DNA from: Protea cynaroides
Lineage: Eukaryota > Streptophyta > Magnoliopsida > Proteales > Proteaceae
Length of the DNA stretch: 64,000 nt
Direction of reading: 5' to 3'
Assembly: GCA_028583415.1 (NCBI GenBank)
Contig: CM053266.1
Location: 30,414,771-30,478,770 of the forward strand
In this document: positions 1 through 13,000 of the stretch, one piece after another
How positions within the stretch are numbered: the stretch's first letter is position 1
How the letters are laid out: each line of letters opens with the position of its first letter
Translations under genes and position numbers: made by a program
The notes under the pieces: model-generated
What the model saw: only the letters and a program-made list of their open reading frames with translations
Database searches by the model: none
Told to the model about the DNA's origin: nothing

Positions 1-253
1 AAGTGAAGTGCAGTCCTCTGTAATTTTAAAAAAGAAAGGAGAGAATGAATTGTGGCAGTCTAATTATTTCTCTAGTTGAATTAGGTAAGAAATTACAACA
101 TTATAACCAAGAAGCCTGCCCATGGTATTAAGAAGTTGAGAGAAGTAGATGACAACCAAGAAACATCCCAACTGGTCTGCTTATCTAGCCCCATAAATAA
201 GCCACTTCAATTTTTTTAAATCCAGTAACCCCCTATAACTATTTTCTTGAAAC

Positions 254-385
254 CATAGTTGTCAAGGCGCCAAGGCAAATCAAGGTGTTACGAGGCCTGA
301 AAGGGCGCCTAGGCGACCAAGGCGCCCAATTTTCCAAGGCATCACAAGGGCGCTTGGGCACCTAGGCGACGCCTTGACAACTATG
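254..385. mobile_element. 132-bp MITE with CATAGTTGTCAAGGCG termini
   Basis: The terminal inverted repeats read CATAGTTGTCAAGGCG on the left and the complement CGCCTTGACAACTATG on the right. An exact 8-bp duplication, CTTGAAAC, flanks the element at 246-253 and 386-393. The interior is rich in short GGCGCC and AAGGCG motifs and has no reading frame. An 8-bp duplication fits a non-autonomous hAT-like element. A second, longer member lies at 17932-18212. Confidence 0.85.
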
Positions 386-455
386 CTTGAAACACTCAGA
401 CACGAGTTGAATTTGATCTTCAATCAACCCTAACATGCTATAAACTATGTTATTG

Positions 456-679
456 GGATTCAAATCGTCTCCTCCCTGTACTTCAGGGAGGAGACGCAGC
501 GACCCCACTAGATGGTCGCCATGTGGAGGTCGGATGAATCCGACCCCTCCGTTCTAGCCGACACTCTCTTGTCGGCTCGACTTATCGGCTCGAACGGAGG
601 GGTCGGATTCATCTGACCTCCACATGTGGATGGTCGCCGCCCCTCCTCCCGAATCTCAGGGAGGAGACGATTTGGATCC
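456..679. mobile_element. 224-bp palindromic MITE with 9-bp target duplication
   Basis: The inverted termini begin GGATTCAAATCGTCTCC on the left and GGATCCAAATCGTCTCC read inward from the right. The 9-bp sequence ATGTTATTG flanks the element at 447-455 and 680-688. The inner part is also palindromic: a GGTCGGATGAATCCGACC motif recurs as complements on both sides. A 9-bp duplication fits a Mutator-type MITE. A degenerate relative lies in the YrdC promoter region near 20868-20998. Confidence 0.85.
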
Positions 680-834
680 ATGTTATTGGTCCTTTAACTT
701 CACATCTTGCTCTTTCCTTAATATATTATTGATGCAGTTTCAATCAGATATGACAGATCTAATTGGCCTGTGAATGGACCCAATGGAAAGGAAGAGATCC
801 CAATCTAACGGCTAGTATCGGATCTCAGATCTGA

Positions 835-1000
835 AAAAGGGCGTCCTAGTGCACGAGGCTCCAGCTACTACAGGGTCTAAGGAGGGCAAAATGTGCGCAG
901 CCTTACCCCCACAATGTGGAGAGGTTATTTCGGTGTTTCGAATCCGTGACCACCAGGTTGAAATATGACAACCTCACCGTCACACCACAATGATAAAGTT
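835..1000 (-). mobile_element. Au-type SINE, minus strand
   Basis: Read on the minus strand, this has the layout of plant Au SINEs: a tRNA-like 5' part with a pol III B-box-like GGTCACGGATTCGAA, then GGGGGTAAGGCTGCGCAC, then GGAGCCTCGTGCACTAGGA and a T-rich end. The 8-bp sequence AGATCTGA occurs at 827-834 and 1001-1008 and is a plausible target duplication. A second copy lies at 53966-54136. Assignment to the Au family rests on recalled consensus motifs. Confidence 0.75.
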
Positions 1001-1008
1001 AGATCTGA

Positions 1009-1580
1009 GATCAACCTTATCTGATCTCAGATCTAATGATTCATAATCAATGAGGAATAATAACAGATTTAAATATATGAAATTCCAGGTTCAGATTTAT
1101 AACTATCCAACCAGAATTTGAAGGGTCAATGGCGTGGATTGATGAGAGAGAAAAGGTTGATCGATGGGCGTGGTGGAAGAGATAATTAGGGATATTAGAT
1201 CCTAAAATTTAGGATCTGAAACTGTAAATCCTTGGGGGAAAAAAGAAATCTAATGCACTGTGGGGAGAAATTAGGGGACAGAAGATAGCAAGAAAAGGAA
1301 GAAAAGAAATAAAAGGAAAACAAGCTGTAGATGGAGGGAATAAGTAATAACATGATAGAGGAAAGAGAGTAAGTCTTTCCTAAAAATATGGATCTGAAAT
1401 TAAAACGAATTGATATAGAAGAGATTAAAATAAATAAGATAAATCAGTCACAAAGTATGCTATTCATATTATATGAATTTCCCACCTAGCTATTCAAAAA
1501 AAACTCGATTCACTTACTGTACAGATCGGTTCAGGCCCTTCAGGGTTTATTGTTGAAAAGGCTAGGAATTCTTAGCTCAC
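1009..1580. other. Intergenic, no gene recognised
   Basis: AT-rich, purine-biased sequence with stops in all frames. The next RuvBL1 exons expected downstream of 1581 on the minus strand (the segment starting TSPHG in other plants) are not visible here or in bases 1-253. Confidence 0.5.
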
Positions 1581-2867
1581 GTTACAAATTCCTCTTTTGG
1601 TAGCAAAAATTACTACTGGAGATAGTGAGCTCTCCAAAGCACGGTTCAGATATGAGAAGCATTCCACATCCAGCATATGAAGTATGAACCTACACAATAA
1701 TATTGGATTCATCAGGGGGACACCAAAACCAAATGCAGAATGCAACGTCAGAAACAGAAAGGAACCTCATCAATAAATAGAACTCCAGGGACAAGCTCTG
1801 CCGCTCCTTCATCGACATAGCGATTAACAACCTGTTACTAACAAAGCTTACAGTTAAGTATTTAAGTCATGCACAACTGCACTCTTACTGAGATGTTAAA
1901 ATGAATATGTTAGACAAAGACAATATTGAAGATGTTATCTGCCTCAAAGTTGTATAATAGAACCTTGTTGATCTCTTGGCGTAGCTTATCAGTGATTTCA
2001 GTCTTCCTTGGTTTCATCATCTGGCCCAATAACAACAATATGTCTTGTCCACCTTGTGGGCGAGCATTTGCAGCATCCAGATCATGTAATAATACATCCT
2101 GAAGTAATGAGAGTGTGTGCGTGCGCGTGCACGCGCAAGTATGAGAAGACCCACCCAGAAGAGGGCAACAGAAAAATAAGGAAAGGCAAACAGCCTTCAA
2201 AAACATTGCATGCTCACATGAAAATGCAATCATACAATAGAAAGCATAAGAAAGTAAACTGCCTCCCATAGAATCTGCACAACACTGGGTTGCAACAATC
2301 TAAAGAAATAGCTCAATCAAGATAAAATGATCCTGAATTATGGCATCTCAATCAGTTTTGATCCTGACAAAAGGACAAAATCTAATCCTGAGGCTTTGAC
2401 CTTTCTTTGAAAATCCTTTATTATAATGCAAATTCTGCATAACAATTCACTAAAATGTTTCAAATTTTCAACATGTCAAATTTTTCATAAAAAAAAACCC
2501 AATAGTTTTTTTTATGCTTTGTAAATTTACAAAGCGAGGGTGCCAATCAGAAGTAGCAAAAAAGGACTCTGTTTTTGATGAATTTCTGAGAAAAGTAGGC
2601 AAAGGGGGGCTTACTTTTCCTGACGCGGAGTCATCCGAATCTTAGAATGTGCTAATTTACCCTTACAATTACAAAGGTCATCTGAATATTATCAAATGGC
2701 AACTGAGATCCTAGCATGTAATGGAACAGACCTGAACTATCTCCTTCTTATGAACCTGATTACTCTTCAGCCTCAAGATCAGATTCCGTAGCAGAAGCAT
2801 CACTTCTACCAACCCTTTTAACTGCTCCATTATTGGCCTCAATATATATAACATCACCAACAGCAAC
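1581..2867 (-). pseudogene. RuvBL1 / RIN1 (AAA+ ATPase) fragment, disrupted
   Basis: Four minus-strand exons match the middle of RuvB-like 1, the AAA+ ATPase of INO80/SWR1 and R2TP complexes: 2867-2732 (VAVGDVIYIEANNGAVKR), 2098-1964 (ANARPQGGQDI, KPRKTEITDKLRQEINK), 1831-1766 (NRYVDEGAAELVPGVLFIDE, the Walker B strand) and 1689-1581 (HMLDVECFSYLNRALESS). Introns are retained, so this is not a retrocopy. The first exon has a TAA just after EAEE and lacks several codons before VHKKEIVQ. The fourth has a 7-base insertion before HMLD that shifts the frame. The exon carrying Walker A is absent upstream. C-terminal exons, if any, lie beyond base 1. It sits just downstream of the YrdC gene on the same strand. 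I read it as a truncated duplicated pseudogene; an active gene would need different splicing around both lesions. Confidence 0.85.
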
Positions 2868-4029
2868 CTGTAATTTATATTACAGAGATTATGAAATATG
2901 AACCAACAACTTATATAAGCTAGTAAATGGACAGTATAACCACCTCAGTGTTAAAGGCCTGAAATTTTGATAGATCACATGCTGAAATGTACAGGAGACC
3001 ATATGATTGTACTTAATATCCCAAGCATTTGATATTGGAAGCTCAATCAAGAGTTCATGCGGAATTTAAAATAAGAGAATAACAACAACAAAAGAGTAAT
3101 AATGATATATTAAATCCACATATTTCTCGCCATGGTGGTATATAATGGTCAGGGCATGGTCGGGTTAACCAGTATGGGCCACATAGAGATGACACCCTAG
3201 AGGGATATAACGATAGTTGATAGCTATCAAAAGACACAATTACCCTCGTCTATAAATCCCATTTACTTGGTTCAGCCTTTGATTTGAAAAGGACTTCTTA
3301 GCCCATGAAATTTGGGACACATGCCCAGGTTCAGCCAACTTACGAAATCAAGCTTGCTTAATGTAGTTTCTGAGCATACAAGCTCTGGTTGATATGTGGT
3401 TCGACTGAGATTTCCTGTCTATGACCATTGTGAGATGAGATCTGCATCACTATCAATAGAAAATAAGGCCAAAACGCTCATATTCACGCCTATTGTCTTG
3501 GTACAGACAAAGCCATCGCTATGTATTTATAACGAACTATATACAGGTAAATGTAATGACATACTCATGCGACGGAATTCAAGACATCCTACTCCCCACA
3601 ATAACAAAGTAACGATGGATCCTACTACACCCAATACAAGAGGAACTACAAATCACTATTCATTTGATTAATCAAATCCACAGGTCATTAGGAAGTACAA
3701 TAATTAGAAACCAGAGAACTTGAATAATGTAGACTTCTCATAAAACATTAGTAACTTAGAGATGATACCACCGCCAACCCACCCCCCAAAAAAATATCCC
3801 ATTCCCCATTTGTTCTTGTTAGCATACTATTATTAGGTACAATGGAGATACAACGCTTTTTGTGTACCACATTGGGATAAAATCAGCTCAAAGCTGCTTG
3901 TTCTAGTTAAGATATAATCCTTCAGTGTAAAATGTTTGTCCATTCTTGCATCGACCATGCAATACCTCTGGCTTTGTATATCTTAGTAAAGATAAGGTTA
4001 ACTACTGTATTTTTCTGAAGTGGCCTCTT
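2868..4029 (-). other. 3' flank of the YrdC gene
   Basis: This lies between the YrdC stop codon and the RuvBL1 fragment. It should hold the YrdC 3' untranslated region. No exon with RuvBL1 Walker A sequence and no other gene was seen; short frames here lack recognisable motifs. Confidence 0.4.
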
Positions 4030-7000
4030 TCAAGTTGTTATTGCTTCTTCTATGTTGTATCTCTTGAGAATTGCTACAGTCTCTTCCATGGCACTGCAAA
4101 CACAACAAAAACCCATTATAATTATGAACCAGAGGCATCCAAAACATTGGCTGCCTTAGACATTGCAGTTTGCTGAAGATAAATTAACATATGTTGGATT
4201 GTTGCAGCAATAAACAAGAAGGAACAGTGGAATCATATGTCCTGGGTACTTATAACAGTTAAGAACTCTTAATTTATCAAACCACGTTTGTTCTTCAAAA
4301 GACTAGGTCAGAACTGTGCATAAGTCTAGGTCAGCAAGATGCCAAGGTCCTTGAGCAATATCCCATCCAAGTTAAGTCACCAAAAATTTAAAAATAAAAA
4401 TAAAAAACCGAGTTCAGAAAACAAGCTATGACCAAAACTTAAATATAGTTCTTTCATTGTGCATTAGATCCAGTAGATAAGAAAAGAGAAAACCAAAGCA
4501 CAACTAAATTCAAGGTCTAAAAACTTCTAAGGAATGCTCAAGCTCAAAGACTCACAAAGCTGGTAAAGGAAAGAGGCGAGAAAATGAGTACTTCAACAAA
4601 TGCATACCGAATAGAATTGACTGTGAAATGGGAGTTAAAGGGAGAAATTTTGCTATAACAGAACCAGCTAAAGAAAGAATTGATAGCAAACTGGAATGAT
4701 ACATAATCGAATTAAGCTTCAAGTCCACCTAGACAATGACCTCGTCATGACTTCATGCTTTTAGCTTTTAACCCTATTATTACATCAAAGACCAAACTAA
4801 ATGGTAGACAATCAAACTGTATGGAAACAAGCACTTCAAGTCTTTACCTCCCAGGTCTAAGAATCTTGTACTTCCCTACGCTGGTGAGATCCACAACTGT
4901 TGATCCAGCACGTCCTGAAGGAAGCAAACCACCATCGAAAACATAGGCACAGTGCTCCCAAAGATCCTCAAAATCTTTGATGCACACACTGCTAGGCTGC
5001 CCACTTCGGTTTGCACTTGTAAGTGCCAGTGCACTTCCAGAACCACGGGCGATTAACCGAATAAAGTTGGAGTCTGGAACTCTGACTCCAATAGTATGCA
5101 ATCCTGGATTCAAGGACTTCTCAAGAATACTAGAATCCCCTGAAAAGAAAATAAGAAAATAAAATCATTCATGCCAACCAATATTTGTGAATATAGCATG
5201 TTTTTAACAACTCCCCCCCCAAAAAAAAAAAACCAAATATTTCTGTGCGCATGTTTATTGGCCTCTTTTATTCTACAAAGCATGAATAATGAATGTGTAA
5301 GGGTACTTTGAGTCATTCAAACTGTTTAAGTAATAAAAGACAAGGTGTATTATTATCATTAGGGTCATAAATGCAACAAAAAAAAAAGTAAATATGAAGT
5401 GATAATTAAATTATAAAAATATGTGAGGTAGATGCACAAATGAGGAAACATAACAGAGCCACAAAAACAAAAGTTATACATATCACTTGTCAAGTCTCCT
5501 GAGATAAGGATCCAAATAATGGCTTCTCCAAAATCTGAATGCAGATTTTCAGCAAGAATTCACTGCCTTGAGTGTTTGCAGGTTGCAACAGTAGTACAAA
5601 ACATTTATAAGCGTCCTCGGCTTCCTATAGGATATGATGCTCCTCATTCTTCTTTTTTCTTCTTCTTTTTCAGTTCTCCTCTTTAACCATATATGAAGCA
5701 GCTACTCATCTCCCCCCATATATGAAGCAGCTCCAGGAATTCTTTTTTTTTTCTTCTATTTCCATTTTTTCCCCTTTTAACATTGTTACCTAATCAGACA
5801 GTTTCCTCTTTTTCTTCTATCCTTTTTTCCCCTTTTAACATTGTTACCTAATCAGACAGCTTCCTCTTCTTCTCCACTTTATTATTCTTCCTCTACTCCT
5901 TTTCAATGTACAAGCCAGCAGCTGAGGCTCCTTTTCTCTCCCCTCTTCTTCTTCTTCTACTTTTGTTTTTGCACACATTCTTTCCCAATCAGACCAAATT
6001 CTTCTCCTCTTTTTCTTCTTTCTCCGCTCCACTTCAATGTACATACTGGTCTCTCTCTCTACATAGTGTCTCTCAATTCTTCATTTGTTTTCTGTAAGGA
6101 GCCATTCCAAAATCTGTGACAATGGCATTTTTCATGTCTCTCTTAATTCTTCATTTGTTCTCTGCAAGGAACCATTCCAAAATCCATGACAGCAGCATTT
6201 GTCATGTCTCTCTTAATTCTTCATTTGTTTTCAGTAAGGAGCCATTCCAAAATCCGTGACAATGGCAGTTGTCTGTGTTGACATGTACCTTATGGGATGC
6301 TAATCATGCTATCCTATAAATCATGGCTTCCAACCATATAAAATAGATGCAAACATTACCACTTGCCTTTTTCTCCTTGACCTTTTTAATTTTTGGTTTT
6401 GGGGTAACCAACAACCACCCTTCCAGGGGGTCTCAATCTGCAAAGGCTACCACACATCATGACAAGTTGCACCTACACCAGTCACATTTTCCAATAAAAA
6501 ATAAAAGATTTTAGGTAACGAATTCTCTGTGGTCAAACAAAAGTCTGTCCCCCTTTGAAAGCATAAAGGATTTTAAACAATTAAACTATTATCCATTTTT
6601 TTCACAAATTTAAACACAAGAGGATCTGTGCATGAAGATGTTATCAGCATGGGATTACATAAGTAAAAATTTTATTTTTCTTTCTTTTATTAGAACATTT
6701 TTTTAATTTTGGTTACTTATGGTCATTTCGTCTATTTTTAATATACTAAGTTTGTACTATTTTATTAGATACCAGTTTTAGATTTTTTTTAATAAGTTGC
6801 CATAGACTATTAAGTCCTGATTTTATTATTTATAGAATTTTCAAAAATTATAAAGCAAGACCAATTTTATAGTTTTTTTTTTTTTTTTTTCAGGAATGAA
6901 ATTATTAAAAGAAGGGAAGTAGGCGTATAATCTTCAAAAGAATAAAATATGATCCTAAGACCCCATGATTCAAGTCAAATATGAGAACAAAGTATAAGAT

Positions 7001-10000
7001 GACCACCACAAAACTCTCCCAAAACGGATTAAAGGTCAAACCACATCCAGATTTGCTAGACTATCCTCAATCTCATTGCCAGTTTTTGATTTCCAATGCA
7101 ATGACCAATTCAACTCAGAATGAAGTCATCTAATAAGTCTAATGAGATGTGAATCTTCCATGTTTCCTAAGTTCCATCCTTCATCCAACCAATAACATTG
7201 GTCTAATCTGTTTATACAATAACATTGCTATAATCTTAATAACAAACTCCAGCTGTTAACTGCCATCTTAAACTGTAACAAGTCAGCCTGATTAGAATCC
7301 CCCATCACCCCACCCCCCACCCCCTCCAAAAAAAGGTCCCAAATAAGCTCCATCCACAGTAACATCCTCCAACTAACTTATGCCACCAATTTCAGGTGGG
7401 CCTGAATGTCACCAGGCCATTCAAGATTCAGTATAGTAATTCCAGGCTGCCACACTGGTGGAACCCTATCACCAAATCCCTTAAAACAGTAATGATCTCC
7501 AATCCAAAAAAATGTAGAAGATCAACTGACATATACTTAAAAATAGATCATCAGCCGCAGCCCAAGAAACAACTTCTTCCTTGACTTTGTTGATTTAACA
7601 CCTATATCTTTCATAATTGATTGGGAATAATTTTACGTTGAGCTCTTCCTAGATACACCAAAAGACTTACTCCGCTCATCAGAAGTTCACCCTACTTCCA
7701 GATGGTGCTAAATGCCAATGCCGAGCCAGTTCTTCCATAATCTTAGGAAAAGCATTGGACACCAGAATTAATGTCAAAAAATGGTGATAACTTCTTTGGC
7801 AACTGAACCAACCAAGCCTTTTCCCAACTAAATGTTTGCCATTCAACCCTAATTTAAATGTCAAGTCTGTAGATAATACCAAACTTATCTGGAAAAGGAA
7901 GAACAAAGAAAGAGGTGATAAGCCAAGTAATAAACTCTATCCTTCTTGCACATAAGCAGGGTAAGATGAATGAGGAAGGAGAAACCATCCTGTACGTCTC
8001 TCCTGAGCCATCACAAGCAAGCACTTCTAATTAGAAGTCTCATATTAATGACTCAATGCTCTACATTTTCATGGGACATTTGGCTTATACCACTCCTTGG
8101 GAGGGGAAGACTGAGGCTTCTAGGATACTCATGTTCATCAATAGAACAATCTTATGGAAAGCAACAAATATAGAAATTACAGGAATCAAAAAAAAATAGT
8201 GTGTTTAGATCCCCAAGAATCCAAAATACCACCATATATTTAATTTACTTGGCTTATACCTCTGTTTCTTATAATTCGAAAAGAAGTAGGATTTGGAAAT
8301 GACTCATAATTATACACTACCTAGCCCTACAAGCCTTATTTGATTTCCCAAGAAAATCAAACCTCTTTGTTTAGAATCTAGAAACCAATTTAACCCCCTC
8401 CAACCCCAAAACCATTTCCAATATCCACGCCTAATTTTACCTTGCCCTCCAACTCTAACATTCTTTAAACAAAAACCTTCTAGCATAACCCTAAGGTCCA
8501 ACCAAATACACATACCCAAAGTTCCTACCATCTATTTTGGCTTGCATGGCAAGATAGTAGAGAGTTTCATACATCATAACTCTGCAAATACCCAATGGAT
8601 GACCATGGTTCGAGGTGCCGATTCAAACCAATGGTTTCGACCAGCACGACTTGGTTTCGACTAGTCGAAACCAAGACCAAGGTCGGTACCTGGTTTCGAC
8701 CACTTTTGGTTTTACCCCTTTATATAAAATGCAAGGTTTCAATTGAAACCTGTTGAAAACTCGACCAGGTTTCAACTCCAAAGCCAAAAACAGTACACAG
8801 TAACAACACTTATTAGGCAGTACTTATTTATGAATAATATCATTTATTTAAATATTTCTTTAATTTTATATTTTATTTATTTAAGATATTATTCATTAAT
8901 TAACAAACACCCCCCATTTGAATCCAATAAAAATAGTCCAAAATTTAAATTCCAAAATGATAAAAAATCATCCCTCCAGTTTAAGAACAAAAACTGCATT
9001 TCCGGTTGCGAGGCAATTTTCAACTTTCAAATGCTAGGGATATTTTACAATCTACAAATCTCATACATCATATTATAGTAAAACATCACTAAAAACCAGA
9101 AGAGCGCCAAAATAATCTTTTGTTTTGATGCCCAAAAAAATATTTTCATTCAGACGACTTTAAACAGCATTCGCGTACTCTGAACAAGGTTTAACCGGAG
9201 TGTAACTCTTTTATTACAACTCGGATTCAAGCAATCTCGGGTTTGTTAGAAAACTAATTATGGTAGTTTTGCAACAAATCCGAAATTGCTTGAATCCGAG
9301 TTATATTGAAGGAGTTAAACTTTAGTGAAACCTTGTTTGGAGTACACGAATATTGTTTAAAATCGCCCTGGATAAAAATAATTTTTTGAGCATCAAAGCA
9401 AGAGATTATTTTGGCACACTCTTGGTTTTTAATGATGCTTTACTATAATAAGATTTATAAATTTTTTATATTTGGGAAGAGCATAGCATTTAGAGGTTGA
9501 TAATCGCTCCCACACCCAAAAATTCGATTTTTGTTCTTGAACTAGAAAGTTGACTTCTAATCCTTTTGGAATTTGAATTTTAGGCTATTTTTAATGGATT
9601 CAAAAGGGGGGTGTTGCCTATTAATGAATAATATCTTAAGTAAATGATATAAGTCATAAATAATTGTTACCTACTCAACTCTGGACACAATCCTAGGTTC
9701 TTAGTGTACACTTTGCAAACTTGGGTCCACACCACATAATATCATTTTTTATGGTTTTTTTTTAAATTAATGTGGGAAATAGGTACGAAAAGGTTAAAAT
9801 ATGATCCACCCAACAAAATTCAGATCGGAAAAAACACTTACAGGCCTCAAAACCAAGGTTTCGAGTTCACCCAGGAAAAATCTCAAGTTTCGACCGAAAC
9901 CTAGTCGAAACCCAAGACAACTCAATTTCGAGGCTGGTCGAAACGGCCTCAAAACCGGCACCTTGAACCTTGGATGACCTTGATTACTTTTAACCCCCAT

Positions 10001-13000
10001 TGAATCTTAAAAAACATTGAATAGCATCAAAGTCATCAGTAAGACAGCAAAATGTTTTTCGTTTTAGTTTTTTTTCTTTTTTATTTTTTCCCCTAATAAC
10101 CACTACCATGGAAATGAGAAAGTACCAAGATACATAAGATTGAGTGGAGTGTCTCTTTGTGTGCCTATAAATGCATGCACACGTGAGAGAAAATAATTTT
10201 TTTAAAACCCTTGCATAATTCTATCAGCTTTCCACCACCCATGCATGACATCAGAGTGTCATTGTTTTCTGCCTCCTCTGGTGGCAGTCACTTTCTTTGA
10301 AACACAAGACTAAATAAATATAAATAAATAAGGAAAGAAAGAAATAAGTAATAAAAAAGACGCCTCCAAGATTTGTCGGTGCTTGTTCCACGCTTGGTGA
10401 ATAATGTTAGAGATTGGACGGTGGCCGCCCGTATGCAACTTCACACTCGAGGCGGAAAGGCTACTCTGGTTAGACAACTCAAGTGGTCTAAACTGGTGGG
10501 TAGGTAGCTAAAGCTCAACACATACGGTTGTGCAATTGGGAACCCTGGTAGGGCTGCAGCGGGGGGTGTTATTCAAGATCCTTCTGACTTGGTACTGGTA
10601 GATAACACCTCTAATTTTTTGGCGGAATTCTGAGCAATCCTGTTTGGGATTCGTGAAGCCGTCGCCATTGGATGTTCCCATCCTTAGATTGAAAGTGATT
10701 CCATTGGGTTCCAAGGGTTAGGTCGTCTATGGAACAGAAAATTCTGTCCAATGTCTCAAGGTGTGCAAGAGGTGCTTGAAGGAGATTGATGGGATTTTGC
10801 TGGTCTGGTGATACCGCCCAGAACAGGGGACCCGAATCAGTAATAGAGGATAGTAAAGAAATCAGAAGAATAAGGGTTTAGAAAGGGAAAGAGGGTCCAA
10901 GAAAGAAAGGAAAACCGGAGGATAAGAGAAAGAATACCTACCGATAGATTGGTAGGGGAAGGATGCGCTTCCACAGCAATGGGGAAGGGAACCAGCCGAG
11001 AGAGAGATGGCCCAACCAAGAGAGGAAGAGGAGGAGAGAGAGAGCAGCAACTGCTCAGCCCGTAGGCACCAAACACACCACTCAAATTTTCATTCTATTC
11101 TCCATCATCTATTTCATTTCACTCAACTGGTGTGTTTGGTGCCTACGGGCTGAGCAGTTGCTGCTCTCCCTCTCCTCCTCTTCCTCTCTTGGTTGGGCCA
11201 TCTCTCTCTCAGCTGGTTCCCTTCCCCATTGCTGTGGAAGCTCATCCTTCCCCTACCAATCTGTCAGTAGGTATTCTTTCTCTTATCCTCCGGTTTTCCT
11301 TTCTTTCTTGGACCCTCTTTCCCTTTCTAAACCCTTATTCTTCTGATTTCTTTACTATCCTCTATTACTGATTCGGGTCCCCTGTTCTGGGCGGTATCAC
11401 CAGACCAGCAAAATCCCATCAATCTCCTTCAAGCACCTCTTGCACACCTTGAGACATTGGACAGAATTTTCTGTTCCATAGACGACCTAACCCTTGGAAC
11501 CCATAACCCAAAATCCCTCCCACATGGAGAACCGAAATCTGCAACCTAAGCTGTTCTCTCTCTTCCGCCATATCCAGTTGCAGGTATTTATTGTCTTCAT
11601 ATAGTTGATTATTAGGTCTGGTTTTAGTTGTGTTTAAGAGTCCTTGTGATTCGATTTCTTGAATTTCAGGTCAAATAGATCTCTATGAGTTCAGTTCTCC
11701 CATTTGCAAGTCATCTGATTTTTTTGTGTCCGCCTCCCATGTTCTGTCATGAGGTTGAAGATGAAGACTCTATCCCTTATTTGCTATTAAAGGCTCAGTT
11801 TTTTGTTTATAAATTACAGAAAACACCCTAGTCTCTATTGTTACTGGCCCTTCTTTCCAAGTTTCTTTCCAGATTTCCCCGTAAGTGAATATTTTGTTTC
11901 CAATTTGATCCCTAGGACTTGTTTGGTTTCTCAGTTAGATTATTCCACTGGTTGAGTTTTTGAGATAATTACAGTTCTGCCATCGAGTCTGCTATGGGCC
12001 CACCCAAGATACATAATAGCTGAAACTTGATAAACAGTGGCAGATTGGGTAGATAACCTGAATTTAATAACTTTGGAAGCAACAAACAGACCCTATGGCA
12101 GAACTGCAATTATCTCAAAAACTCAACCAGTGGAATAATCTAACTGAGAAACCAAACAAGTCCTAGGGATCAAATTGGAAACAAAATAATCACTTAGGGG
12201 GAAATCTGGAAAGAAACTTAGAAAGAAGGGCCAGTAACAATAGAGACTAGGGTGTTTTCTGTAATTTATAAACAAAAAACTGAGCCTTTAATAGCAAATA
12301 AGGGATAGAGTCTTCATCTTCAACCTCACGACAGAACATGGGAGGCGGACACAAAAAAACCAGATGACTTGCAAATGGGAGAACTGAACTCATAGAGATC
12401 TATTTGACCTGAAATTCAAGAAATCGAATCACAGAAGGACTCTTAAACACAACTAAAACCAGACCTAATAATCAACTATATGAAGACAATAAAATACCTG
12501 CAACTGGATATGGCGGAAGAGAGAGAACAGCTTAGGTTGCAGATTTTGGTTCTCCATGTGGGAGGGATTTTGGGTCATGGGTTCCAAGGGTTAGGTCGTC
12601 TATGGAACAGAAAGTTCTGTCCAATGTCTCAAGGTGTGCAAGAGGTGCTTGAAGGAGATTGATGGGATTTTGCTGGTCTGGTGATACCGCCCAGAACAAG
12701 GGACCCGAATCAGTAATAGAGGATAGTAAAGAAATCAGAAGAATAAGGGTTTAGAAAGGGAAAGAGGGTCCAAGAAAGAAAGGAAAACCGGAGGGTAAGA
12801 GAAAGAATACCTACCGACAGATTGGTAGGGGAAGGATGAGCTTCCACAGCAATGGGGAAGGGAACCAGCCGAGAGAGAGATGGCCCAACCAAGAGAGGAA
12901 GAGGAGGAGAAGGAGAGCAGCAACTGCTCAGCCCGTAGGCACCAAACACACCACTCAAATTTTCATTCTATTCTCCATCATCCATTTCATTGATAAAAAG

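Noticed and set aside
2008..2271. 87-codon plus-strand frame
   Set aside because: Antisense to the RuvBL1 exon at 1964-2098.
5841..6119. Overlapping Ser/Phe-rich frames on both strands
   Set aside because: Pyrimidine-rich intronic tract with tandem repeats and no conserved domain.
10837..12958. Several frames of 62-127 codons with Pro/Ser/Leu-rich products
   Set aside because: All come from the same CT-rich repeat read on either strand of the palindrome; the same peptide appears in two different frames.
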